This document shows, piece after piece, positions 25,629 through 32,942 of a DNA stretch of 53,344 bases. Within the stretch, counting starts at the first letter, position 1; the number at the start of each line of letters is the position of its first letter. The notes beneath the pieces are model-generated. The model worked only from the letters and a program-made list of their open reading frames with translations. It ran no database searches and was not told the DNA's origin. The stretch is from Vicinamibacterales bacterium (GTDB lineage Bacteria > Acidobacteriota > Vicinamibacteria > Vicinamibacterales > 2-12-FULL-66-21): assembly GCA_035699745.1 (NCBI GenBank), contig DASSPH010000102.1, forward strand, positions 1 through 53,344. Reading direction: 5' to 3'. A program made the position numbers and the translations under genes.

Positions 25629-26563
25629 TGCTCGAGACGGTCTCCAAGGCCTTCTTCCAGATCCTCGCCGGAAGTGCCGCCCTGAAATCGCTGGCCTCCC
25701 GCTACGGCATGCGCGGCGCCGGCGGCTTCGCCCGCCGCTTCATCGCCGGCGAGCGGGTGGACGACGCGATCGCCGCGGCCCGTACGATCCAGGGAAACGG
25801 CCTGCGCGTCACATTGGATTTTCTCGGCGAGAGCGTCAGCTCGATCGCCGAAGCCGACGCGGCAACCCGCGCCTACCTCGCCGTGATCGAGCAGATCGCC
25901 GCGTCCGGCGTCGAGCGCAACATCTCGCTCAAGCTGACGCAACTGGGACTGACGATCGACCGCGCGACCTGCGTCGACAACCTGCGGCGGATCCTCGACG
26001 CGGCGAGGGCGCACGACTTCTTCGTGCGGCTCGACATGGAGAACTCTCCCTATACTGCCGTCACGCTCGACATCTTCGAGACGATGTGGCAGCAGGGCTA
26101 CCGCAACGCCGGCGTGGTGCTGCAGTCGTACCTGCGGCGCAGCGAAACGGACGCGGCGCGGATGAACGCGCTCGGCGCGCGCGTCCGGCTGGTGAAGGGG
26201 GCCTACAACGAACCGCGCGACGTCGCGCATCAGTCGAAGGGAGACGTCGACGCGGCGTTCGTCCGCATCATGCGGCTGCTGCTTGCGGGTGGGAACTACC
26301 CCGCGATCGCCACGCACGATCCCGCGATGATCGAGGCGACCCGCGCCTACGCCGCGGAGCGCGGCGTCAATCCGTCGCGTTTTGAGTTCCAGATGCTCTA
26401 CGGCATCCGCCGCGACCTCCAGAACTCGTTGCATCGTCAGGGGTACCGGCTGCGCGTCTACGTTCCATTCGGCCGTGAATGGTTCCCCTACTTCATGCGG
26501 CGCCTTGGCGAGCGCCCCGCCAATATCGGATTCGTCATCCGCGGCGTGCTCAGCGAACGTTGA
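25628..26563 (+). CDS. Proline dehydrogenase
   Basis: 311 aa, ATG at 25628 overlapping the upstream stop by one base. A monofunctional PRODH barrel: TLDFLGESV, ISLKLTQLGL, FVRLDMENS, VVLQSYLRR, VRLVKGAYNEP, AIATHDPAMIE, FEFQMLYGIRRDLQ and VYVPFGREWFPYFMRRL, which include the FAD- and proline-binding residues of the family (Lys, Asp, Tyr, and the two Arg of YFMRRL). It oxidises proline to pyrroline-5-carboxylate. No P5C dehydrogenase gene lies beside it. Confidence 0.92.
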   Translation: MLETVSKAFFQILAGSAALKSLASRYGMRGAGGFARRFIAGERVDDAIAAARTIQGNGLRVTLDFLGESVSSIAEADAATRAYLAVIEQIAASGVERNISLKLTQLGLTIDRATCVDNLRRILDAARAHDFFVRLDMENSPYTAVTLDIFETMWQQGYRNAGVVLQSYLRRSETDAARMNALGARVRLVKGAYNEPRDVAHQSKGDVDAAFVRIMRLLLAGGNYPAIATHDPAMIEATRAYAAERGVNPSRFEFQMLYGIRRDLQNSLHRQGYRLRVYVPFGREWFPYFMRRLGERPANIGFVIRGVLSER

Positions 26564-26651
26564 GTCCGTTCGTGCGCGTTCGACCTGCCGGGCCGCGGTC
26601 GGCGGATGCCGACCTGTGTAGCGGCTGACCACCGGACGGTGGCAACCCGGG

Positions 26652-26682
26652 TGTCAGCGGCCGCGCCGGCGCGCCGCTGACA
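26652..26682. repeat. Strong palindrome in the gap after proline dehydrogenase
   Basis: TGTCAGCGG and CCGCTGACA form 9-bp arms around a 12-bp self-complementary core (CGCGCCGGCGCG). It lies about 90 bases after the proline dehydrogenase stop and has no T-run, so it may be a rho-independent-like hairpin, an RNA-processing site or a protein-binding dyad. The rest of 26564-26744 shows nothing I can identify. Confidence 0.55.
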
Positions 26683-26744
26683 GATCCGTTTCGGCACCAC
26701 TCATCCTGTTGAGTCCGATGAAGTTAGGGCTCTGGCCCGCGACG

Positions 26745-26760
26745 TGGCACGCGTGTTGAT
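26745..26760 (+). promoter_or_regulatory. Sigma-54-like -24/-12 sequence
   Basis: TGGCACG-CGTG-TTGAT matches the TGGCACG-N4-TTGCW consensus except at one key base: GA at the -12 element where GC is expected. It would place transcription near 26771, about 50 nt before the small zinc-ribbon gene. A similar TGGCAC-N5-TTGA sequence precedes infA, which argues for caution. Confidence 0.35.
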
Positions 26761-26820
26761 ACCCCTGAGGTCCGATTGCCGAATCCGGGTCAGCCGGGGC
26801 GGCGTCATAGGAAGAAAAGG

Positions 26821-27123
26821 GTGATTGTCGACATGGTGACCAACTATCCCCAGCGGCTCACGGCAACGACGGAAGTGGAGGCGCAGTCGGTCGGCGGTCT
26901 CGTGCATCGCGCGATGGCGCGGGTCGGCCAGCTCCTCTGCGGCATGCGCGGCCATGACTCGGTGCTCCACTTCGAGGGCAAGCGCGTGATGATGCGGTGC
27001 ACGTCGTGCGGCCACGACACGCCCGGGTGGGACGTCGGCGGGCGTTCGCCGCGGCAGCGCTTCGAAGGTGATGCGCGCCGGCACCGCCTGACGCAGCGCC
27101 TGGTGTTGCGCAAGAGCGCGTAA
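26821..27123 (+). CDS. Small zinc-ribbon-like protein
   Basis: 100 aa from the GTG at 26821, preceded by AGGAAG 6 nt upstream; an ATG at 26833 and a TTG at 26776 are alternatives. After a polar start, residues 38-72 hold the only recognisable element: LCGMRGHDSVLHF, a basic strand GKRVMMRC, then CTSCGHDTPGW, giving Cys/His pairs that could bind one zinc ion. The C-terminus is basic (ARRHRLTQRLVLRKSA). No named family recognised; a nucleic-acid or adaptor role would be a guess. The stop codon lies inside the first 28-bp hairpin repeat. Confidence 0.65.
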   Translation: MIVDMVTNYPQRLTATTEVEAQSVGGLVHRAMARVGQLLCGMRGHDSVLHFEGKRVMMRCTSCGHDTPGWDVGGRSPRQRFEGDARRHRLTQRLVLRKSA

Positions 27124-27186
27124 GCGCTCGTCGTTCAACAAGAGCGCGTGAGCGCTCGTCGTTCAACAAGAGCGCGTAAGCGCTCA
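27111..27186. repeat. 28-bp tandem triplicate forming three hairpins between convergent genes
   Basis: Units at 27111-27138, 27139-27166 and 27167-27186 (third partial). Each has the stem GAGCGC/GCGCTC with loop GTAA, GTGA and GTAA. The plus-strand transcript would form GNRA tetraloop hairpins, and the single difference between complete units keeps the GNRA pattern. The first unit contains the stop of the zinc-ribbon gene and the third abuts the stop of the M20 peptidase gene, so it may end transcription from both sides. Confidence 0.85.
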
Positions 27187-28353
27187 GCGGCACCAGTCCC
27201 GCGCCAGCGCCGCGAGCGCGTCGCGGCAGCGCAGCACGTCCTCGATCTCCACATACTCTTCGGTGCTGTGAAGGCCCGCTCCGCCGGGCCCGAACAGCAC
27301 CGAAGGAATCCCCGCCCCCCCCAGCACCGCCGCATCCGTCCAGAAACTCATGCCGACAGGCTCGCCCGCCCGCGAGGCAGACGAGGCGGCCCCCGCGTCG
27401 CCGCGCGCGGGCAGCGTCTCGAGCGCACGCCGCAGCGCGACCGGCAGCGCGTGGCTCGCCGCGAGCTCGTAAGACGGACGCGCGAACATCGGCGTCAGCG
27501 ACGCCTCGAACTCGGGGTCTTCTTTCGTGAGCCGCGCGAGCAGCTGCTGCAGTTCGGCGCGCACCCGCTCGTCCGTCTCCCCCGTGACGGTGCGGCGTTC
27601 CAGCTTCAGCGTGCAGCGATCCGGATAGCTGCTCAACTCGCGGCCGCCTTCAATCAGCGACGCGTGCAGCGACGCGGTGCCCATCAGCGGATGCGGCGCC
27701 GCCGCCTGCAGCGACCGATCGATCCGCTCGAGCCCGTGCAGCACGCGGCCCATGCGCATGATCGCGTCGCGGCCGTCGAGCGGACGGCTGCCGTGCGCCG
27801 CCCGGCCGCGCGTTTCGATCTCGAACCAGGCGAATCCCTTGTGGCCGATCGCGATGCGCAGATCCGTGGGCTCGGTCACCACCGCGGCGTCGGCGCGCCA
27901 CCGCGTCACCAGCGCGTCGGCGCCGATGCTCGCGTACTCCTCGTCGACCACCGCCGCGACGATCAGCCGCCCCGCCGGCAGTCCGTCGCGCGCGACGACG
28001 CGCGCCGCGTCGATCATCGCCGCGACGCCGCCTTTCATGTCCTGCGCGCCGCGTCCGTAGAGCCGTCCGCTTCGCTCGACCGGATCGAACGGCGCGGCCA
28101 TCCCCTCCACGCCGACGGTGTCGAGGTGCCCGCAGAGCATCAGCGACCGGCCGCGGCCGCGGCCTTCGAGCACGCCGATCACGTTGGGCCGTCCGGGCGC
28201 CGCCTCCTGGATCTCGACGTCGAGCCCGAGGCTGCGCAGGTGGTGCGCGACCGCGTCGGCCATCGCCGCCTCGCCGCGCGCGCCCGGCACCAGCGCCGGA
28301 TTCACCGAGTCGATCGCGACGAGTTGTCTCAGCAGCCCGACAGCCGGATCCAT
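27184..28353 (-). CDS. M20 family metallopeptidase (ArgE/DapE-like deacylase)
   Basis: 389 aa from the ATG at 28353; an ATG at 28365 adds four residues, but GATACT on the minus strand (28371-28366) places transcription between them. Metal-binding features: His and Asp in MLCGHLDTVG, Asp in YGRGAQDMKGGVAA, the Glu pair in VVDEEYAS, and a late His in LHSTEEYVEIEDV. The dimerisation domain lies in the middle (GFAWFEIETRGRAAHGSRP). Likely removes an acyl group from an amino acid or cleaves a dipeptide; substrate not predictable. Terminates in the 28-bp hairpin repeat. Confidence 0.9.
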   Translation of the reverse strand: MDPAVGLLRQLVAIDSVNPALVPGARGEAAMADAVAHHLRSLGLDVEIQEAAPGRPNVIGVLEGRGRGRSLMLCGHLDTVGVEGMAAPFDPVERSGRLYGRGAQDMKGGVAAMIDAARVVARDGLPAGRLIVAAVVDEEYASIGADALVTRWRADAAVVTEPTDLRIAIGHKGFAWFEIETRGRAAHGSRPLDGRDAIMRMGRVLHGLERIDRSLQAAAPHPLMGTASLHASLIEGGRELSSYPDRCTLKLERRTVTGETDERVRAELQQLLARLTKEDPEFEASLTPMFARPSYELAASHALPVALRRALETLPARGDAGAASSASRAGEPVGMSFWTDAAVLGGAGIPSVLFGPGGAGLHSTEEYVEIEDVLRCRDALAALARDWCR

Positions 28354-28365
28354 GACAAGCCTCAT

Positions 28366-28373
28366 AGTATCGT
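28366..28373. promoter_or_regulatory. Bidirectional overlapping -10 element AGTATCGT
   Basis: Plus strand TATCGT (28368-28373) ends 6 nt before the SDR ATG at 28380, so transcription would start on the ATG. Minus strand GATACT (28371-28366) ends 12 nt before the ATG at 28353. Weaker matches to consensus than the other sites, but with the same 8-bp geometry. Confidence 0.45.
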
Positions 28374-28379
28374 TTAGGC

Positions 28380-29174
28380 ATGTCGCTGAACGGCCGCGTC
28401 GCCGCGATCACCGGAGCCTCGTCCGGCATCGGCCTCGCCACAGCGACGCACCTCGCCCGCGAAGGGGTGGCGGTCGTCCTCGGCGCGCGCCGCACGGCGA
28501 CGCTCGACGATGTCGCGGCGCGGATCACCGCCGCCGGGGGGCGCGCGACGGCGGTGACGCTCGACGTCTCGCGCGAGCAGGACCTCGACGCCCTGGTCGC
28601 GACCGCGGCGCGCGAGTTCGGCGGTCTCGACATCATGATCTGCAACGCCGGCTTCGGCTACTACGGCACCATCGAGCAGACGCCGGCAGACGTCATGCAG
28701 CGGATGATGGACGTGAACTACATGGGCACGTTCTACGGCGCGCGCGCGGCGCTGCCGATCTTCCGCGCCCAGGGACGCGGCCATCTGATCTTCGTGTCCT
28801 CGATCGTCGGGCGGCGCGGCATCGCTTACATGGGCGGATACACCGCCACCAAGGCGGCGCAGGCGGGACTCGCGGAGTCGCTGCGCACCGAGTTCGCCGG
28901 CACGGCGATTCACGTCTCGTGCGTGTATCCGATCTCGACGCGGACGGAGTTCCACGACGCGATGTCGCGCGACTACGGCCATCGCATCAGCGGTCTCGGG
29001 CCGAGGCAGTCGGTCGACGACGTCGCGCGGGCGATCGTCCAGTGCGTCAAGCGGCCGCGCCCCGAGGTGTATCCGCACCGCCTGTCGCGCGCGCTGGCGG
29101 TCATGAACCATGTCGCGCCGGCCTTCACCGATCGGTTCGTGAAGAAGTTCGGCCGCCGCCGCGATGCGGTTTGA
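28380..29174 (+). CDS. Short-chain dehydrogenase/reductase
   Basis: 264 aa. Classical SDR: cofactor motif TGASSGIGLA (about residues 13-22), ICNAGFGYYG at beta-4, catalytic Ser in FVSSIVGRRG and Tyr/Lys in YTATKAA. The acidic residue for NAD is not obvious and GARRTATL suggests NADPH. The C-terminus (VMNHVAPAFTDRFVKKFGRR) resembles SDRs acting on lipid-like substrates, but the substrate is unknown. The last 11 bases overlap the FGE-like gene. Confidence 0.9.
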   Translation: MSLNGRVAAITGASSGIGLATATHLAREGVAVVLGARRTATLDDVAARITAAGGRATAVTLDVSREQDLDALVATAAREFGGLDIMICNAGFGYYGTIEQTPADVMQRMMDVNYMGTFYGARAALPIFRAQGRGHLIFVSSIVGRRGIAYMGGYTATKAAQAGLAESLRTEFAGTAIHVSCVYPISTRTEFHDAMSRDYGHRISGLGPRQSVDDVARAIVQCVKRPRPEVYPHRLSRALAVMNHVAPAFTDRFVKKFGRRRDAV

Positions 29175-29841
29175 GCGCATCCCGGCCGGCAGTTTCCTGA
29201 TGGGCAGCGACACCGGACAGGACGACGAGCGCCCCGTGCACCGGGTCGAGGTGGACGCGTTCGAGATGGGCGTCCATCCCGTGACCCGCGGCGAGTACGC
29301 GGCGTTCCTGGCCGCGACCGGACACGAGCCGCCGCGCGACTGGCACGAGCCGGCGTTCGCCGGCGACGATCGTCCGGTCGTCGGCGTCAGCTGGCACGAC
29401 GCGACCGCCTACTGCACGTGGCGGGTCCAGCGCGGCAGCGCCGAGCGGCTGCCGACGGAAGCCGAATGGGAGCGCGCCGCCCGCGGCGGCGTCGACGGCG
29501 CCGCGTTCCCGTGGGGCGACCGGATCCCGTCATGGATTCCCGACGGCGGCCGCGGACCGCTGCCGGCGCCCTGGCCGGTGACGCTCGGCGAGCCGAACGG
29601 GTTCGGGCTCTACGGCATCGCCGCCAACGTCCACGAGTGGTGCGCCGACTGGCACGACCGGGGGTACTACGCGGTGTCTCCGGCGCGCAATCCGCGCGGA
29701 CCGGAGTCGGGCGTGCGCCGAGCCTCGCGCGGCGGATCGTGGCGGCACATGGTGACGATCAGCCGGTGCGCCGCGCGCAGCAAGATCGATCCGGGCTTCC
29801 GCTATACCGATTACGGATTCAGGACGGTGCGCAGCCTGTGA
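29164..29841 (+). CDS. Formylglycine-generating-enzyme (SUMF1) family protein
   Basis: 225 aa. FGE-sulfatase fold: FERIPAGSFLMGSD at the N-terminus, VTRGEYAAFL, VVGVSWHDATAYCTWR, RLPTEAEWERAARGG, GLYGIAANVHEWCADW and RRASRGGSWRH. Genuine FGEs use a conserved Cys pair near the C-terminal end; here RCAARSKIDPGFRYTDYGFR has only one Cys, so sulfatase activation is uncertain. Many bacterial members have other roles. Overlaps the SDR gene at the 5' end and the nucleotidyltransferase GTG at the 3' end (GTGA). Confidence 0.85.
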   Translation: MRFERIPAGSFLMGSDTGQDDERPVHRVEVDAFEMGVHPVTRGEYAAFLAATGHEPPRDWHEPAFAGDDRPVVGVSWHDATAYCTWRVQRGSAERLPTEAEWERAARGGVDGAAFPWGDRIPSWIPDGGRGPLPAPWPVTLGEPNGFGLYGIAANVHEWCADWHDRGYYAVSPARNPRGPESGVRRASRGGSWRHMVTISRCAARSKIDPGFRYTDYGFRTVRSL

Positions 29842-31211
29842 CGCCGCTCGACACCGCGATCGCGATGGCGCACGCGGCGCGGGACGCCGGCGGCCGCGCG
29901 CTCATCGTCGGCGGCTGGGTCCGCGACCGCCTGATGGGGCATCCGTCGAAGGACATCGACCTCGAGGTCTACGGCCTCGACGCCGAGCCGCTCAAGGCGC
30001 TGCTCTCGCGCTTCGGCAGCGTCAACACCGTCGGCGAGAGCTTCACCGTCTACAAGGTGGCCGGCCTGGACGTCGCGCTGCCGCGGCGCGAATCCAAGAC
30101 GGGGCGCGGCCACAAGGGGTTCGCCGTCGTCGGCGACCCGACGCTGTCGCCGGCCGAAGCGGCGCGCCGCCGCGACTTCACCATCAACGCCATCGCCTGG
30201 GATCCGCTGATCGACGCGTACATCGATCCCTTCGGCGGCCGCGACGATCTGCGCGCGCGTCTGCTGCGCGCCGTCGATCCGTCCACCTTCGGCGACGACA
30301 GCCTGCGCGTGCTGCGCGCGGTGCAGTTCGCCGCGCGCTTCGAGTTCGCGCTGCATCCGGGCACCGCCGAGCTGTGCCGCCGCATCCCGCTCGACGATCT
30401 CCCGCCCGAGCGCGTCTGGGGAGAGCTGGAGAAGCTGCTGCTGCGCGCCGTCCGGCCGTCGATCGGCTTCGCGCTCGCGCTCGAGCTCCGGGTCATCGAG
30501 CGGCTCTTTCCCGAGCTCGACGCCCTGGTCGGCTGCCCGCAGGAGCCCGAGTGGCATCCGGAAGGGGACGTCTGGGTGCACACGCTGCTCGTGATCGACG
30601 GCGCGCGCACGCGGATCGACGATCTCGAGTACCCGCAGCAGGTGGCGGTGATGCTCGGCGCCGTGTGCCACGATCTCGGCAAGCCGCCGACCACGGCGTT
30701 CATCGACGGGCGGATCCGCTCCCTCGATCACGAGGAGCAGGGGGTGCCGCCGGCGAGCGCGCTGCTCGATCGGCTCAACGTCCACTCGATGCTCGGGTAC
30801 GACGTCCGCCGGCAGGTTCTCGGCATCGTCGCCAACCACCTCAAGCCGGGGACGTTCGCCAACGCGCAGCCGCCGGTCGGCGACGGCGCGTACCGCCGGC
30901 TGGCGCAGAAGGTCGACCTCGAGCTGCTGGCGCGCGTCGCCAAGGCGGACTGCGAGGGACGGGGCGGCGGATTCGACTGCTCCGCCATGGACGTCTTTCT
31001 CGAACGCGCGCGGGCGCTCGGCGTCGAACATGCGGCGCCGGAGCCGCTCGTGAAGGGACGCCATCTCCTCGAGCTCGGCGTGCAGCCCGGCCCCGCCGTG
31101 GGCGAAGTGCTCCGCCAGGTCTACGAACGGCAGCTCGATGGCAGCGTCGCCGACTTCGCGTCGGCGATGGCGCTGGCGCGCGAGATCGCGCGCGAGCGGC
31201 GTCTATACTAA
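29838..31211 (+). CDS. CCA-adding-type tRNA nucleotidyltransferase / poly(A) polymerase family, with HD domain
   Basis: 457 aa from the GTG overlapping the upstream stop. The class II nucleotidyltransferase head has LIVGGWVRDRLMG and the metal-binding DxD in SKDIDLEVYG, then RRRDFTINAIAWDP and DDSLRVLRAVQFAARF (template motifs). The C-terminal part has an HD metal-dependent phosphohydrolase motif (VCHDLGKPPTT) and ANHLKPGTF. It should maintain tRNA 3' CCA ends, though family members divided into A-adding and CC-adding enzymes cannot be separated by eye. Confidence 0.88.
   Translation: MTPLDTAIAMAHAARDAGGRALIVGGWVRDRLMGHPSKDIDLEVYGLDAEPLKALLSRFGSVNTVGESFTVYKVAGLDVALPRRESKTGRGHKGFAVVGDPTLSPAEAARRRDFTINAIAWDPLIDAYIDPFGGRDDLRARLLRAVDPSTFGDDSLRVLRAVQFAARFEFALHPGTAELCRRIPLDDLPPERVWGELEKLLLRAVRPSIGFALALELRVIERLFPELDALVGCPQEPEWHPEGDVWVHTLLVIDGARTRIDDLEYPQQVAVMLGAVCHDLGKPPTTAFIDGRIRSLDHEEQGVPPASALLDRLNVHSMLGYDVRRQVLGIVANHLKPGTFANAQPPVGDGAYRRLAQKVDLELLARVAKADCEGRGGGFDCSAMDVFLERARALGVEHAAPEPLVKGRHLLELGVQPGPAVGEVLRQVYERQLDGSVADFASAMALAREIARERRLY
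31204..31209 (+). promoter_or_regulatory. TATACT -10 upstream of beta-barrel gene
   Basis: TATACT overlaps the stop of the nucleotidyltransferase gene. A start 7 nt beyond it (31216) would leave a leader of about 7 nt before the ATG at 31223. Confidence 0.4.
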
Positions 31212-31222
31212 GTGGCGACCCG

Positions 31223-31876
31223 ATGCGCCGATCCGCCGCTCTGCTCTTCCTGCTCGCTCTCGCCGCTCCGGCCGCCGCTCAACAGAAGGAACCGATCGGT
31301 CCGTTCGCCGTCGACGTGCGAGGTGCGTTCGCACGTCACAAGGCAGAGCCGAGCGTCGCGACGGAGCTGAAGGTGCCGGCGGCAAACCTGCCGACCCGGA
31401 CGCTCGGTCTCGCGGCGGGGGTGCACGTGTATCCGCTGCGCAGCCAGCGGATCACGCTCGGCCTCGGAGGGAATTTCGTCACGACCCGCAGCAGCAAGAC
31501 GCTGGAGGTCGAGCCGGCGGGGACCACGGGAACGCCGGCAACGGTCACCGGCGCGACGGTGCGGCGCCGGTTCACGACGTTCTCCCCGGAGATCTCGCTC
31601 AACTTCGGGCACCGCAACGGCTGGAGCTACATCAGCGGCGGGATGTTCGGCCGATCGAAGCTGTATCTGGAGCGCGCGGACGCACCGGCGGGCAGCGCGC
31701 CGTATCGCAGCACGATCAACTATGGCGGCGGCGCGCGCTGGTTCAACCAGGAGCACGTCGCCTTGTCGGTGGATTTCCGCTGGTACTCGGTCGCGGAGCA
31801 GCCCGCCTCCACCGGCCTCGTCGCGCAGCCGAGGACAACGCTGCTCGTGCTGACCGGCGGCATCGCGTTCAAGTAG
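31223..31876 (+). CDS. Small outer-membrane beta-barrel-like protein
   Basis: 217 aa from the ATG at 31223. Signal peptide MRRSAALLFLLALAAPAAAQ, cleaved at AAA-QQ. The mature part is made of alternating amphipathic strands with Gly turns (ITLGLGGNFVTTRS, FSPEISLNFGHRNGWSYISG, GGARWFNQEHVALSVDFRWYS) and ends TTLLVLTGGIAFK, typical of an 8-stranded OmpA/OmpX-like barrel. No catalytic motif seen; function unknown. Confidence 0.75.
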   Translation: MRRSAALLFLLALAAPAAAQQKEPIGPFAVDVRGAFARHKAEPSVATELKVPAANLPTRTLGLAAGVHVYPLRSQRITLGLGGNFVTTRSSKTLEVEPAGTTGTPATVTGATVRRRFTTFSPEISLNFGHRNGWSYISGGMFGRSKLYLERADAPAGSAPYRSTINYGGGARWFNQEHVALSVDFRWYSVAEQPASTGLVAQPRTTLLVLTGGIAFK

Positions 31877-31914
31877 ACGCCGGCGCAGGGGCAACTGGAG
31901 CGCGCGCTTCACGG

Positions 31915-31942
31915 CGCCTGCCGCGGATCGGCGGCGCAGGCG
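31915..31942. terminator. Possible hairpin terminator between convergent genes
   Basis: CGCCTGC (31915-31921) pairs with GCAGGCG (31936-31942) around a GC-rich loop, between the stops of the beta-barrel gene (31876) and the dienelactone hydrolase gene (31974). No T-tract follows on either strand, so efficiency is doubtful. Confidence 0.3.
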
Positions 31943-31973
31943 AGCGTGAGCCTGGCAGAGGCGCGCGTGCGCC

Positions 31974-32894
31974 TTACCTGGTGTGCTTGCGCAGGAAGTC
32001 GAGCGTCAGCTTCCAGGCCTGGTCGGTCGCGGCGCGGTTGCCGGGCGCGTTCTGGTTTCCCGCCTGCTGACGCAGAAAGCCATGGCCCGCGCCTTCGAAG
32101 ACGTGCGGCTCGTAGACCGCCTTCGCGCTCGCCATTCCGGTCTTCGCGGCGTCGATGTTGGCGTTGACGCGGGTATCGTTGCCGCCGTAGAGCCCGAGCA
32201 CGGGCACCTTCGCCGTGGCATACGCAGCCGGATCGCCGGGCATCGGGCCGTAGTACGAAACCGCGGCATTCAGCGCCGGCTGCCGCAGCGCGTACGTAAA
32301 CGTCGTCCCGCCTCCCCAGCAGAATCCCATCGCCGCGACCTTGCCGTTGCCGGCGGGAATCGACAGCGCGTAGGTGCGCACGTCGTTCAGCATGCGGACG
32401 GTGTCGTCGGGCGTGACGTTGCGGATCTCCTGAACCGAGCCCTGCGAGCCCAGCTCCTGGCTGCCCCCCTTGTTCGGCCCGCGGCCGGACAGGAAGTCCG
32501 GCGCGATGGCGATGAACCCTTCCCTTGCGAGTTGATCGGCGACGCCGCGGATCCAGTCGCTGAGACCGAAGATCTCGTGAATCACGATCACGACCGGCGC
32601 CTTGTCCTTCCGTTCCGGGTAGACCACGAACGACTTGATCGCCGTCCCGTCGCTGCCCTTGATGTCGACCCATTCGCCGTGGCGCGGCGACGACTTGAGC
32701 TGCTCGATCGCTTCCGCGCCATTGTTGTCGCCCGACGGCGGCAGGCTCGGGTTGCGCGGCAGGATCTGCGCCGCCTGCGCGGCCGGCGCCATCGCATGCC
32801 CCGCGTGCGGATCGGCAGCCGGCGTCGTGGCCGGCTGGGCGAATGCGGGAGCGGCGGCAAAAACCAGGGCGGCAGTCAGGACCAGTCGCTTCAT
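31974..32894 (-). CDS. Secreted dienelactone hydrolase family protein
   Basis: 306 aa. Signal peptide MKRLVLTAALVFAAAPAFAQ. A His-rich patch (DPHAGHAMAP) follows cleavage. Alpha/beta hydrolase core: VVIVIHEIFGLSDWIRGVAD, nucleophile Cys in MGFCWGGG, an Asp in YGGNDTRVN and His in GAGHGFLR, giving the Cys-Asp-His triad of the DLH family. Substrate unknown. An octamer array (32906-32941) sits 11 bases upstream of the ATG. No TANNNT hexamer is obvious there. Confidence 0.9.
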   Translation of the reverse strand: MKRLVLTAALVFAAAPAFAQPATTPAADPHAGHAMAPAAQAAQILPRNPSLPPSGDNNGAEAIEQLKSSPRHGEWVDIKGSDGTAIKSFVVYPERKDKAPVVIVIHEIFGLSDWIRGVADQLAREGFIAIAPDFLSGRGPNKGGSQELGSQGSVQEIRNVTPDDTVRMLNDVRTYALSIPAGNGKVAAMGFCWGGGTTFTYALRQPALNAAVSYYGPMPGDPAAYATAKVPVLGLYGGNDTRVNANIDAAKTGMASAKAVYEPHVFEGAGHGFLRQQAGNQNAPGNRAATDQAWKLTLDFLRKHTR

Positions 32895-32905
32895 GGCGTG
32901 CTCAC

Positions 32906-32941
32906 ATTTCCAAATTGCCAGATTCCCAAATTTCCAGATCC
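32906..32941 (-). repeat. Octamer array RRATYTGG, copy A, upstream of dienelactone hydrolase
   Basis: Read on the minus strand: GGATCTGG, AAATTTGG, GAATCTGG, CAATTTGG, AAAT, 36 bases. It matches copy B (39385-39420) at 32 of 36 positions and has the same orientation relative to its downstream gene. It is conspicuously A+T-rich against its surroundings. Confidence 0.75.
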
Positions 32942-32942
32942 G

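Noticed and set aside
27111-27186. 28-bp tandem repeat as a CRISPR remnant
   Set aside because: The units are directly contiguous with no spacers, and there are no cas genes; the hairpin reading explains them better.
29164-29841. FGE-like protein as activator of the sulfatase-like enzyme at 43467
   Set aside because: That enzyme has Thr at the nucleophile position, which cannot become formylglycine, and the genes are far apart.
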